Below are positions 1 through 7,388 of a stretch of DNA of 64,000 nt, one piece after another. The notes beneath the pieces are model-generated. The model ran no database searches and was not told the origin of the DNA. It saw nothing but the letters and a program-made list of their open reading frames with translations. Source of the DNA: Peterkaempfera bronchialis. GTDB lineage: Bacteria; Actinomycetota; Actinomycetes; Streptomycetales; Streptomycetaceae. Numbering within the stretch: position 1 is the first letter of the stretch; each line of letters starts with the position of its first letter. Location: NCBI RefSeq assembly GCF_003258605.2, contig NZ_CP031264.1, positions 4,960,001 through 5,024,000 of the forward strand. The letters are read 5' to 3'. Both the position numbers and the translations under genes were made by a program.

Positions 1-289
1 GCTCGTCGGCGTGGCGTCCGCTGGGGAAGCGGATGCGGCCGGTGGGGATCCAGTCGGGGAGGTTGGCCGGGGCGCGCTTCTGGAAGAAGGACTCGCCGGT
101 CACCCCGTCGGGGTAGCGCTCCAGGGTGGTGGGCCGGTCCCGCAGGGCGCGCAGGATGCCCTCCCCGACCACCGTGTAGTACTGGGCCACGTCGAGCTTG
201 GTCCATCCGGGCTCGGGGAAGTACACCTTGCCGGGATTGGACAGCCGGACCGTCCGTTCGCCCACCGTCAGCTGCACCGCTTCTGCCAT
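1..289 (-). CDS. LigD-type DNA polymerase/primase domain protein (partial)
   Basis: The reading frame begins at an ATG (complement of 287-289) and runs off the left edge, so only the first 96 residues are present. The N-terminus contains the stretch LSNPGKVYFP followed by GWTKLDVAQYY and FFQKRAPANLPDW, which is the start of the LigD polymerase family (archaeo-eukaryotic primase fold used in bacterial non-homologous end joining). It is divergent from an ATP-dependent ligase 77 bp away, which fits a two-protein repair arrangement. The start is supported by a leaderless promoter: TACCGT (complement of 296-301) lies 6 nt before the ATG. The rest of the protein, and any fused nuclease domain, cannot be seen. 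Confidence 0.85.
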   Translation of the reverse strand, partial: MAEAVQLTVGERTVRLSNPGKVYFPEPGWTKLDVAQYYTVVGEGILRALRDRPTTLERYPDGVTGESFFQKRAPANLPDWIPTGRIRFPSGRHADE

Positions 290-295
290 CCAGCC

Positions 296-301
296 ACGGT
301 A
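296..301 (-). promoter_or_regulatory. -10 element of leaderless promoter for the LigD-type gene
   Basis: TACCGT on the minus strand sits 6 nt before the ATG at 289, the spacing expected if transcription starts at the initiator codon. No Shine-Dalgarno sequence is visible. Inferred from sequence only. Confidence 0.5.
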
Positions 302-353
302 GGACGGCCGGTCGCCCGGCGCGCGCCGACGGGCGGCCGGAGCGGGCCGGAGC

Positions 354-359
354 CACAAT
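354..359 (+). promoter_or_regulatory. -10-like element before the DNA ligase gene
   Basis: CACAAT lies 7 nt before the ATG at 367 and no ribosome binding site is present, consistent with a leaderless transcript. Together with the element at 296-301 it makes a compact divergent promoter region of 77 bp. Confidence 0.4.
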
Positions 360-366
360 CGGGGCC

Positions 367-1440
367 ATGGACCTTCCGGTGATGCCGCCTGTGAAGCCGA
401 TGCTTGCCAGATCGGCCGCGCAGATCCCGCCGGGGATGCAGTACGAGGGCAAGTGGGACGGCTTCCGGGCGATCGTCTTCCGGGACGGCGGTGAGGTCGA
501 GATCGGCAGCCGTACGGGCAAGCCGCTGACCCGCTACTTCCCCGAGGTGGTGCAGGCCCTGGCGGCGGCGCTGCCGCCGCGCTGCGTGGTTGACGGGGAG
601 ATCGTGATCGTCCGGGGCAGCCGTCTGGACTTCGACGCGCTGCTGGAGCGGATCCATCCGGCCGACTCGCGGGTGCGGCTGCTGGCGGAGCGGACCCCGG
701 CGAGCTTTGTTGCCTTCGATCTGCTGGCGCTGGACGACGTCTCGCTGATGGACACGCCGCTGGTGGAGCGCCGCCGGGCCCTGGTGGAGGCGCTGGGGGA
801 GGCGCCGACCGGGCCGGTCCACCTGGCCCCGGCCACCACCGATCTGGAGACCGCCCGGCGCTGGTTCGACCAGTACGAGGGGGCCGGATTGGACGGCGTC
901 GTGGCCAAGCCGCTAGACATCGGCTACCGGCCGGACGAGCGGGTGATGGTGAAGGTGAAGCACGAGCGTACGGCCGACTGCGTGCTGGCCGGGTTCCGCT
1001 TCCACAAGAGCGGCCCGGTGGTGGGTTCGCTGCTGCTCGGCCTGTACGACGGGCAGGGGCGGTTGCAGCATGTCGGCGTCTGCGCGTCCTTTCCGATGCG
1101 CCGCCGGCAGGCGCTGGTGGAGGAGTTGGAACCGCTGCGGATGGAGTCGCCGGCCGGTCATCCATGGGCGTCGTGGGCGGACGAGGAGGCGGCGGCGGCC
1201 GACCGGATGCCCGGGGCGCCCAGCCGCTGGACCGGGAAGAAGGACCTGTCCTGGGTGCCGCTCCGGCCGGAGCGGGTCTGCGAGGTCGCGTACGACCATA
1301 TGCAGGGCGGCCGGTTCCGGCACACGGCGCAGTTCCGCCGCTGGCGGCCGGACCGGGAGCCGCGCGGCTGCACCTATGCGCAGTTGGAGGAGCCGGTGCG
1401 GTTCGACCTGGCGGATGTGCTGTCGGGCCCGAACGGGTGA
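367..1440 (+). CDS. ATP-dependent DNA ligase
   Basis: 357 residues, the usual size of the stand-alone LigC-type ligases of actinobacteria. It seals nicks using ATP through a ligase-adenylate. The adenylation motif KWDG is seen at residues 29-32 (Lys29 would carry AMP), followed by the family motifs around SRTGKPLTRYFPE, VDGEIVI and FVAFDLLAL, and DGVVAKPLD (motif IV). KVKHERTADCVL corresponds to motif V and the remainder is the OB-fold region. It is divergent from a LigD-type polymerase gene, which suggests joint work in end joining or base-excision repair. The ATG at 367 is preceded by a -10-like CACAAT and no Shine-Dalgarno, so the transcript is probably leaderless. Exact subfamily (LigC or LigB-like) is an inference. 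Confidence 0.93.
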   Translation: MDLPVMPPVKPMLARSAAQIPPGMQYEGKWDGFRAIVFRDGGEVEIGSRTGKPLTRYFPEVVQALAAALPPRCVVDGEIVIVRGSRLDFDALLERIHPADSRVRLLAERTPASFVAFDLLALDDVSLMDTPLVERRRALVEALGEAPTGPVHLAPATTDLETARRWFDQYEGAGLDGVVAKPLDIGYRPDERVMVKVKHERTADCVLAGFRFHKSGPVVGSLLLGLYDGQGRLQHVGVCASFPMRRRQALVEELEPLRMESPAGHPWASWADEEAAAADRMPGAPSRWTGKKDLSWVPLRPERVCEVAYDHMQGGRFRHTAQFRRWRPDREPRGCTYAQLEEPVRFDLADVLSGPNG

Positions 1441-1506
1441 AGAGGTGGCGGTGCTGCGGCCCGCCTCGTAAGGATGGACCGCCCCGGTGCGCGGCGCCGG
1501 GCGTCG

Positions 1507-2856
1507 ATGGATGAGGTTCTCTTGGATGTGCTGATGCTGGTCACCACCGATGTGGCCCATGACAGCAGGGTGGTGCGGGAGGCGGCGGCGCTGGCCGGGG
1601 CCGGGCACACGGTGCATGTGCAGGGCAGGGAGGTACCGGCCGGGTGGGCGCCCCCCGGGGGGCTCTTCACGGTCGGCTCCTCCTCGGGCGGCCGTGGCCT
1701 GCGGCCGCCGCGCGCCCCGGGTCTGGGCGGTCAGCCCCAGGGCGACCGGGCGGGGGAGGCGCCGGAGGCCGTCCGCCGGGGGCCGGGGTGGCTCTGGCGG
1801 GCGGTGCGCTGGTGGCTGCTGCCCCGGCACCGCCGCCAGGTCTGGGCGGCGTGGTCCCGGGCGGCGGTGGCGGAGCTGCGGGAGCGGCGGTTCGACGTCG
1901 TCCATGCGCATGACTTCAACACCCTGCCGACGGCCGCGCGGCTGGCCCGGGAGTACGGCGCGCTGCTGGTGTACGACTCGCATGAGTGGTGGTCGGGCCG
2001 TCAGCGGCACGGCCGGCCCGCCCCGTTGGAGCGGCTGCGGGACCGCCGCCTGGAGGTGGAGCTGACGGGCAGGGCCGATGCGGTGGTGACGGTCGGCGAG
2101 GGGATTGCGCGCCGTCTGGAGCGCTGGGCGACCGGTCCGGTGACGGTGGTCCGCAACACCTTCCCGGCCCTGCCCCCGGCCACCGGCGCGGAGGAGGTGC
2201 CGCTGCCGTCCGCCCCCAAGGGGATGGTGTACGCGGGCCGGATCGGCGCCGGGCGGGATCTGGAGACGGTGCTCGCGGGGGCCGCCGCGCAGCAGAGCGC
2301 GGTGGTGCTGGTGGGTCCGGCCGACGAGGCGTACGCGGCGCGGCTGGCGCGGGCCGAGGGCGGGGACCTGGAGCTGCTGGCGCCGCGTCCGGTGGATGCG
2401 GTGGACGGGCTGCTGCGGCGCTACGGCCTGGCGGTGGTGGCGCTCACGGACAGCTGTGAGAACCACCGGCTGGCGCTGCCGAACAAGCTGTTCCACGCGG
2501 TGCGGGCGGGGGTGCCGGTGGTCGCCGCCGATCTGCCGGAGCTGCGGGGGACGGTGCTCCGGTACGACCTGGGCGAGCTGTACCGGCCGGGTGACCCGGG
2601 TTCGTTCCGGGCGGCGGTGGGCCGGGTCGAGGGGCGTTATCCGGAGCTGCTGCGGTCGGTGGCGGCGGCGCGGGCGGAGCTGGCGTGGGAGCAGGACGCG
2701 CGGCGGCTGGTCGCGCTGTACGGGACGCTGGCGGCCGCGCGGCAGAGCCCGGGGGAGCCGCCGGTGGACCGGCCTGCGGCGTCCCGGCGGGCGACGGCTC
2801 GGCGGGCGACGGCTCGGCGGGAGGGGGATCGGCCGCCGGCCGGTGACCGGGCATGA
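1507..2856 (+). CDS. GT4-like family glycosyltransferase
   Basis: About 449 residues. The N-terminal Rossmann half starts VLMLVTTDVAHDSRV, then VHAHDFNTLPTAARL and YDSHEWW; the C-terminal half has NKLFHAVRAGVPVVAADLPE (near residue 325), the nucleotide-sugar site of GT-B glycosyltransferases. It should transfer a sugar from a nucleotide donor to a surface glycan precursor on the cytoplasmic side of the membrane. The tail after about residue 410 is Arg/Ala-rich low complexity with a repeated ATARRATARR stretch. I chose the ATG at 1507; an in-frame ATG at 1474 is possible. The stop overlaps the next start (ATGA at 2853-2856), so the two transferases are translationally coupled. Donor and acceptor cannot be told from sequence. 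Confidence 0.85.
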   Translation: MDEVLLDVLMLVTTDVAHDSRVVREAAALAGAGHTVHVQGREVPAGWAPPGGLFTVGSSSGGRGLRPPRAPGLGGQPQGDRAGEAPEAVRRGPGWLWRAVRWWLLPRHRRQVWAAWSRAAVAELRERRFDVVHAHDFNTLPTAARLAREYGALLVYDSHEWWSGRQRHGRPAPLERLRDRRLEVELTGRADAVVTVGEGIARRLERWATGPVTVVRNTFPALPPATGAEEVPLPSAPKGMVYAGRIGAGRDLETVLAGAAAQQSAVVLVGPADEAYAARLARAEGGDLELLAPRPVDAVDGLLRRYGLAVVALTDSCENHRLALPNKLFHAVRAGVPVVAADLPELRGTVLRYDLGELYRPGDPGSFRAAVGRVEGRYPELLRSVAAARAELAWEQDARRLVALYGTLAAARQSPGEPPVDRPAASRRATARRATARREGDRPPAGDRA

Positions 2857-4481
2857 GCTGCGGCGGCCCGCTGCCCGGCCGGGTGGTGATGCTGGTCGCC
2901 AATGGGGTGGACGGCGACTCCCGGGTGCAGAAGGCCGCCTGGTCGATGGCGGCGGCGGGCTGGGACGTGGTGCTGCTGGGCCGGGCGCCGGGTCCGGAGC
3001 GGCTGGAGTACCGGCTGGGCGGCGCCCGGGTGGTGCTGCTGCCGGTGGGGTCGGCGGTCTCCGGCTATGAGCGGGGCAGGGGCGCGTCGTTGCGCAGCGC
3101 CTGGGCGCGGCGTGCCGCGTACGCCCGCGCGCGGGCCGTGGTCGCGCGCTGGGACGCGGTGGACGCGCCCCGCAGCGCGCGGCTGCGGCTCGCCGCCGTC
3201 GCCCGCCGCCGACTGGCGGCGCACCCGGCGCTGGACGCGCTGCTGGTGCCGCTCGGGGCCGGTCGGGTCGCCGGGCGGCTGCGCCCGGCCCTGGACGGGC
3301 TGCGCGGTGTGCTGGACCGGTACGGCGGCTGGCGCTCGCTCAACCCGTGGTTCCGGGATCTGGAGCTGGCCTTTGCGCCGGTGGTGGCCGAGCTGGCGCC
3401 GGAGCTGATCCACGCGCATGACTTCCACATGGTGGGGATCGGTGCCCGCTCCGCCGCCCGGCTCGGCGTCCCCGGGCGGCCGGTGCGGTGGCTCTATGAC
3501 GCCCATGAGTATCTGGCCGGGATCGAGGTGCCGGGCCGCTGGGACCTGCGCGGTCGGCTGCGCCGCCGGATGCTGCTGGGCGTGGAGCGGGAGTACATCG
3601 GCCGGGCGGATGCGGTGGTGACCGTCTCGGAGGCCATCGCGGAGCGGCTGCACCGCGACCATGGCCTCACCCGCCGCCCGGCGGTGGTGCTGAATGCGCC
3701 GCTGGTCCGCACGGACGGAGCGGCCGGGGCATACGGAGCACCTGAAGCGGCGGTCCCCGAGGTGCGCCGGGCGGTGGGGCTGCCGCCGGACGCCCCGCTG
3801 CTGCTCTACAGCGGCGGGCTGGCGGCCCGCCGCGGGGTGGCCACGGCGGTGGCGGCGCTGCCCGCGCTGCCCGGGGTGCACCTGGTGCTGGTGGCCCGCC
3901 GGGGCGATCCGGACGCCGGGGAGCTGCGGGCGCTGGCGGGGCGGCTCGGGGTCGCCGACCGGCTCCACCTCGCCGACTATGTCTCCCCCGACCAGGTGAT
4001 CCCCTATATCGCCTCGGCCACCGCCGGTCTGGTGCCGATCCTGCACCGCCCCAACCACGAGCTGTCGCTGATCACCAAGTACCTGGAGTATCTGCACGCC
4101 CGGCTGCCGATCCTGTGCAGCGATGTCGCGGAGATGGCCGCCACCACCCGCGCCCTGGGGGTGGGCGAGGTCTTCCAGGCCGGGGACACCGGGGCGTTCT
4201 GCCGGGCCGCCCGTACGCTGCTGGCCGACCCGGAGTGCTACCGCCGCCCGTACCGGCCGGACGGCGCCGCCGGGCGGGCGCTGCCCGGCTACGGCTGGGC
4301 GGGTCAGGCCGAGGTGCTGGACGCCCTGTACGCCGAGCTGACCGGGCGCCGCCCGCGCCCGGCGGCCCCGCCGCCCGCCGGTCCGCTGCTGCTGACGCCC
4401 TGGCCGGACGGCCCGGGTGATCCCGGACGGCCCTGTACGGCGCGCGCTGCGGACGGTGGTGTGCCTACCGTGCAGGGGTGA
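2853..4481 (+). CDS. GT4-like family glycosyltransferase
   Basis: 542 residues. It opens with MLVANGVDGDSRVQK, the same arrangement as its upstream neighbour (TTDVAHDSRV), so the two are probably paralogues. HAHDFHMVGIGARSA and YDAHEYLAG (about residue 215) mark the N-domain; SLITKYLEYLHARLPIL (about residue 404) marks the donor-binding loop of GT-B enzymes. An insert of about 100 residues rich in Arg separates the first strand from the HAHDF motif. The ATG overlaps the previous stop (ATGA). It is followed by a 168 bp gap with two perfect inverted repeats before the aminotransferase. The sugar specificity is unknown. Confidence 0.87.
   Translation: MSCGGPLPGRVVMLVANGVDGDSRVQKAAWSMAAAGWDVVLLGRAPGPERLEYRLGGARVVLLPVGSAVSGYERGRGASLRSAWARRAAYARARAVVARWDAVDAPRSARLRLAAVARRRLAAHPALDALLVPLGAGRVAGRLRPALDGLRGVLDRYGGWRSLNPWFRDLELAFAPVVAELAPELIHAHDFHMVGIGARSAARLGVPGRPVRWLYDAHEYLAGIEVPGRWDLRGRLRRRMLLGVEREYIGRADAVVTVSEAIAERLHRDHGLTRRPAVVLNAPLVRTDGAAGAYGAPEAAVPEVRRAVGLPPDAPLLLYSGGLAARRGVATAVAALPALPGVHLVLVARRGDPDAGELRALAGRLGVADRLHLADYVSPDQVIPYIASATAGLVPILHRPNHELSLITKYLEYLHARLPILCSDVAEMAATTRALGVGEVFQAGDTGAFCRAARTLLADPECYRRPYRPDGAAGRALPGYGWAGQAEVLDALYAELTGRRPRPAAPPPAGPLLLTPWPDGPGDPGRPCTARAADGGVPTVQG
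4466..4471 (+). promoter_or_regulatory. Putative -10 element upstream of the aminotransferase
   Basis: TACCGT, inside the last codons of the preceding transferase. The block GCCTACCGTGCAGGGGTGA closely matches GCCTACGGTGCAGAGGTGA at 5914-5932, which sits exactly before the next transferase. If used, the transcript would start near 4478 and carry a leader of about 170 nt with two strong hairpins. Confidence 0.4.
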
Positions 4482-4502
4482 GGCTGCGGCGGCCGGGTCT
4501 GC

Positions 4503-4531
4503 CTGCTGCCCAGCGTTCACCTGGGCAGCAG
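4503..4531 (+). terminator. Perfect 11-bp inverted repeat (terminator or leader hairpin)
   Basis: CTGCTGCCCAG and CTGGGCAGCAG are separated by 7 nt, 22 nt after the stop of the upstream transferase. No T-run follows, as is usual in actinomycetes. It may terminate the transferase transcript or form part of the aminotransferase leader. Confidence 0.5.
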
Positions 4532-4594
4532 CCCCTGTTCAACGGCGTCCGGAAGCCTGGTGGCGAATGCCCCGGGCGGCGGGACGTGCCCTCC

Positions 4595-4618
4595 GCCGTC
4601 CTGGGTGCCCAGGACGGC
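4595..4618 (+). promoter_or_regulatory. 24-bp near-perfect palindrome before the aminotransferase
   Basis: GCCGTCCTGGG and CCCAGGACGGC are separated by TG, 31 bp before the aminotransferase ATG. Its CTGGG/CCCAG core is shared with the hairpin at 4503-4531. It could be an operator for a dimeric regulator or an RNA hairpin next to the ribosome binding site. Confidence 0.45.
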
Positions 4619-4649
4619 GCAACCACGCAGCGACGATGGAGGTGGCCGC

Positions 4650-5774
4650 ATGCGCGGGCGGCACGAAGAACCGATCCCTGCGGCCCGTCCCGTGATCGGC
4701 GAGCATGAGATCGAGGCCGCCGTCCGGGTGCTGCGCAGCGGCGCCGTGGTGCAGGGCCCCGAGGTGGCGGCCTTCGAGACCGAGTTCTCCGCACTGGTGG
4801 AGGGCCGCCACTGCGTGGCGGTCAACTCCGGTACCTCCGCGCTTCAGCTCACCCTGATGGGGCTGGGCATCGGGCCGGGCGACGAGGTCGTGGTGCCGTC
4901 CTTCTCGTTCGCGGCCACCGCCAACGCGGTGCGGCTGGTGGGTGCCGAGCCGGTCTTCGCCGATATCGAGCCGGGCAGCTTCTGCCTCGACCCGGACGCG
5001 GTCGCCGCCGCCGTCGGGCCGCGTACCGCCGCAGTGCTGCCGGTGCACCTGTACGGGCATCCGGCGGCCATGGACCGGCTGCTGCCGATCGCCGAGCGGC
5101 ACGGCCTGGCCGTGGTGGAGGACGCCTGCCAGGCGCATGCCGCCGCGCTGAACGGCCGCCCGGTGGGCACCTTCGGTGCGGCGGGCTGCTTCAGCTTCTA
5201 CCCGACGAAGAACATGCACTCCCTGGAGGGAGGCATGATCACCACCGCCGACGCCGAGCTGGCCCGCACCCTGCGGCTGCTGCGCAACCAGGGCATGGAG
5301 CAGCGGTACGCCAATGAGGTGGCGGGCGCCAATATGCGGCTGACGGATGTGGCCGCCGCCGTCGGCCGGGTGCAGCTGGGCCGGCTGCCGGTCTGGACGG
5401 AGCAGCGCCGGGCCAACGCCAAGCTGCTGGACTCGCGGCTCACCGGCCTGCACACCCCGCCGGTGGCGGACGGGGCCCACCACGTCTACCACCAGTACAC
5501 GGTGCGGGTGCCGGGCAACGGCCGCCCGGACCGCGACTGCCTCCAGAAGGCGCTGGCCTCGCGGGGGGTCGGCAGCGCGGTGTACTACCCGACGCCGATC
5601 CACCGGCTGAAGGCGTACCGGGGGGAGGAGGGCGCGCAGGCGCGGCGCTGGGACCTGCCGGAGACCGAGCGGGCCTCCGCCGAGGTGCTGTCGCTGCCGG
5701 TCTACCCGACGCTGACCGGTGCCGAGCTGGAGCGGGTGGTCGCCGCCGCCAATGCGCTGGGCGGGCTGCTCTGA
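4650..5774 (+). CDS. DegT/DnrJ/EryC1/StrS-family PLP sugar aminotransferase
   Basis: 374 residues, normal for the family. It transfers an amino group to a keto-sugar nucleotide using pyridoxal phosphate. IPAARPVIGEHEIEAAV is the standard N-terminus; FSFAATANAV, EDACQAHAA (aspartate for the PLP nitrogen) and SFYPTKNMHSLEGGM are present, the last with the Schiff-base Lys at residue 187. Start chosen at 4650 because GGAGG lies just upstream and it gives the family N-terminus; the frame stays open to 4560. In context with the Gfo/Idh dehydrogenase at 13067, the 2-epimerase at 14123 and the 6-dehydrogenase at 15457 it could be a WbpE-like enzyme making a 3-amino uronic acid nucleotide (inference). 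A degraded copy of its start is found at 12989-13039. A strong hairpin follows the stop. Confidence 0.93.
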   Translation: MRGRHEEPIPAARPVIGEHEIEAAVRVLRSGAVVQGPEVAAFETEFSALVEGRHCVAVNSGTSALQLTLMGLGIGPGDEVVVPSFSFAATANAVRLVGAEPVFADIEPGSFCLDPDAVAAAVGPRTAAVLPVHLYGHPAAMDRLLPIAERHGLAVVEDACQAHAAALNGRPVGTFGAAGCFSFYPTKNMHSLEGGMITTADAELARTLRLLRNQGMEQRYANEVAGANMRLTDVAAAVGRVQLGRLPVWTEQRRANAKLLDSRLTGLHTPPVADGAHHVYHQYTVRVPGNGRPDRDCLQKALASRGVGSAVYYPTPIHRLKAYRGEEGAQARRWDLPETERASAEVLSLPVYPTLTGAELERVVAAANALGGLL

Positions 5775-5800
5775 CCGGGTGCCCGCCGGACGGGGGAGCT

Positions 5801-5833
5801 GCGGCGGCCGGTTCCCCGGGGACGGGCCGCCGC
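5801..5833 (+). terminator. Hairpin terminator after the aminotransferase
   Basis: GCGGCGGCC (5801-5809) pairs with GGCCGCCGC (5825-5833); the loop can itself pair (GTTCCCC with GGGGAC). It lies 27 nt past the stop and before a new promoter, so it probably ends the aminotransferase transcript. Confidence 0.6.
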
Positions 5834-5915
5834 TGACGTACCGCCAGCAGCGGCCGGGCGGTGGGCGGGTGCCCGGATGGCTGCGCTCGGCGCGCGGGGT
5901 GGCGGATCGTCTGCC

Positions 5916-5921
5916 TACGGT
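5916..5921 (+). promoter_or_regulatory. -10 element of leaderless promoter for the transferase at 5928
   Basis: TACGGT is followed by 6 nt and GTG. No Shine-Dalgarno is seen. The surrounding block is nearly the same as the one at 4464-4480, pointing to a shared promoter type in this locus. Confidence 0.5.
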
Positions 5922-5927
5922 GCAGAG

Positions 5928-7388
5928 GTGACCTCGGCAACGTCTGGCACCACCCGGCAGCAGCCGTCCCGCGAGCCGTCCCGCGCGATCGACGCCGGTC
6001 CGGCGGGCGGACGCGGGGCGGCGTCCGCGCGCAGTACCCGCCGCCCGGTACGGACGCCGCCGCGCCGTGCCGCCCGCAGCGGCCCCCGCGTGCTCTATCT
6101 GGCCTTCTTCTTCCCGCCGACCCGGGCCAGCGGTGTCTACCGGGCGCTGGCCACCGCCAATCTGCTGGCCGACCGGGGCTGGGAGGTCACGGTGGCCACG
6201 GCGCCGCGCGAGTTCTTCGCGGACTACCTGCGCTCCCACGACCCGTCGCTGGAGGGCCGGATCCATCCGGCGGTCACCGTGGAGCGGCCCCGGATGGGCT
6301 ACTTCCGCTGGGAGCGGGACGTCCGCCGGTTCGGCCGGCTGCGGGCCAACTTCCCCAGCCTGGCGAGCGCGGCGTACGGGTGGGCGCAGCGCCGGGTCTT
6401 CCCCGAGCACTACGCGACCTGGCTGCCGCATCTGCTGGCCCGCGCGGTGCGGCTGCACGCCCGGCGGCGGTTCGACGTGGTGGTGGCGACCGGCAACCCG
6501 TTCGCCTCCTTCGCGGCGGCCTGGGCGCTGGGCCGGGCGCTGCGGATTCCGTATGTGCTGGACTATCGCGACCCGTGGACGTTCAACCCGCTCACCGGGG
6601 ACCTCGGCTTCCCCGAGGGGAGCAACGCCTGGACCTGGGAGCGCCGGGTGCTGCGCGGAGCCGCCGAGGTGGTGCACGTCAACGAGCCGATCCGGCAGTG
6701 GTACGCGGACCGCTACCCCTTCGCTGCCGGGCGCTCCCGGGTGGTCTACAACGGCTGGGAGCCCGACATCCTGGGGCGGCCGGAGTGGGTGCCGCGCCCG
6801 GCCGGGCGTCCGCTGCGGTTCGGCTACATCGGGACCGTCACCGACCATCTGCCGCTGGAGGTGCTCTTCGACGGCTGGCGCCTCGCCCGGCAGGACCCGT
6901 CGCTGGCGGGGGCGGAACTGCACCTCCACGGCCATCTGGGGTTCTTCTCGCACAGCGCGCAGCCGCTGCTGGACCGGCTGCCCGCCCCGGAGGAGCAGTT
7001 GGGCGTGCGCTACCGGGGGCCGGTGGCCAAGGCGGAGGTGGCGGCCGCGTATGCGGAGATGGACGCGGTGGTCTTCCTGGCCGGGGGGTCCCGCTATGTC
7101 ACCTCCGGCAAGGTCTTCGAGTACATGGCCACCGGGAAGCCGATCGTCTCGGTGCACCGGCCCGACCACGCCGCCGTGGAGGTGCTGCGCGGGCATCCGC
7201 TCTGGTTCTCCGGCGGTCGGCTGGACGCCGAGGCGGTGGCCGGGGCGTTTGTGGAAGCCGGGCGAGCCGCACTGGAGTTGACGCCGGATCAGGTGAAGCG
7301 GGCGGTGGAGCATGCCGAGCGGTTCACCCGGGAGGCGACGCTGGCCCCGTTCGAGGAGCGGTTGAGGAGGATCGCAGGTGGCCGCTGA
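5928..7388 (+). CDS. Glycosyltransferase, GT-B fold
   Basis: 486 residues from the GTG at 5928; the open frame extends back to 5877 but the -10 element at 5916-5921 supports the later start. The first 60 residues are Arg/Thr/Ala-rich. RVLYLAFFFPPTRASGVYRAL is the N-domain glycan-binding start; YVLDYRDPWTFNP follows; the C-domain has FGYIGTVTDHLPLE and SGKVFEYMATGKPIVSV near residue 395, with the conserved Glu of GT4 enzymes. It overlaps the next gene by 11 nt, so the two are co-translated. Likely cytoplasmic, adding a sugar to the lipid-linked glycan exported by the ABC system downstream. Donor not known. Confidence 0.85.
   Translation: MTSATSGTTRQQPSREPSRAIDAGPAGGRGAASARSTRRPVRTPPRRAARSGPRVLYLAFFFPPTRASGVYRALATANLLADRGWEVTVATAPREFFADYLRSHDPSLEGRIHPAVTVERPRMGYFRWERDVRRFGRLRANFPSLASAAYGWAQRRVFPEHYATWLPHLLARAVRLHARRRFDVVVATGNPFASFAAAWALGRALRIPYVLDYRDPWTFNPLTGDLGFPEGSNAWTWERRVLRGAAEVVHVNEPIRQWYADRYPFAAGRSRVVYNGWEPDILGRPEWVPRPAGRPLRFGYIGTVTDHLPLEVLFDGWRLARQDPSLAGAELHLHGHLGFFSHSAQPLLDRLPAPEEQLGVRYRGPVAKAEVAAAYAEMDAVVFLAGGSRYVTSGKVFEYMATGKPIVSVHRPDHAAVEVLRGHPLWFSGGRLDAEAVAGAFVEAGRAALELTPDQVKRAVEHAERFTREATLAPFEERLRRIAGGR

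Noticed and set aside
4478-4708. 76-codon ORF starting at a GTG placed 6 nt after TACCGT
   Set aside because: Start spacing fits a leaderless gene, but the product is Arg/Gly/Pro-rich, encodes the two hairpins and overlaps the aminotransferase start in another frame; better seen as a leader region.
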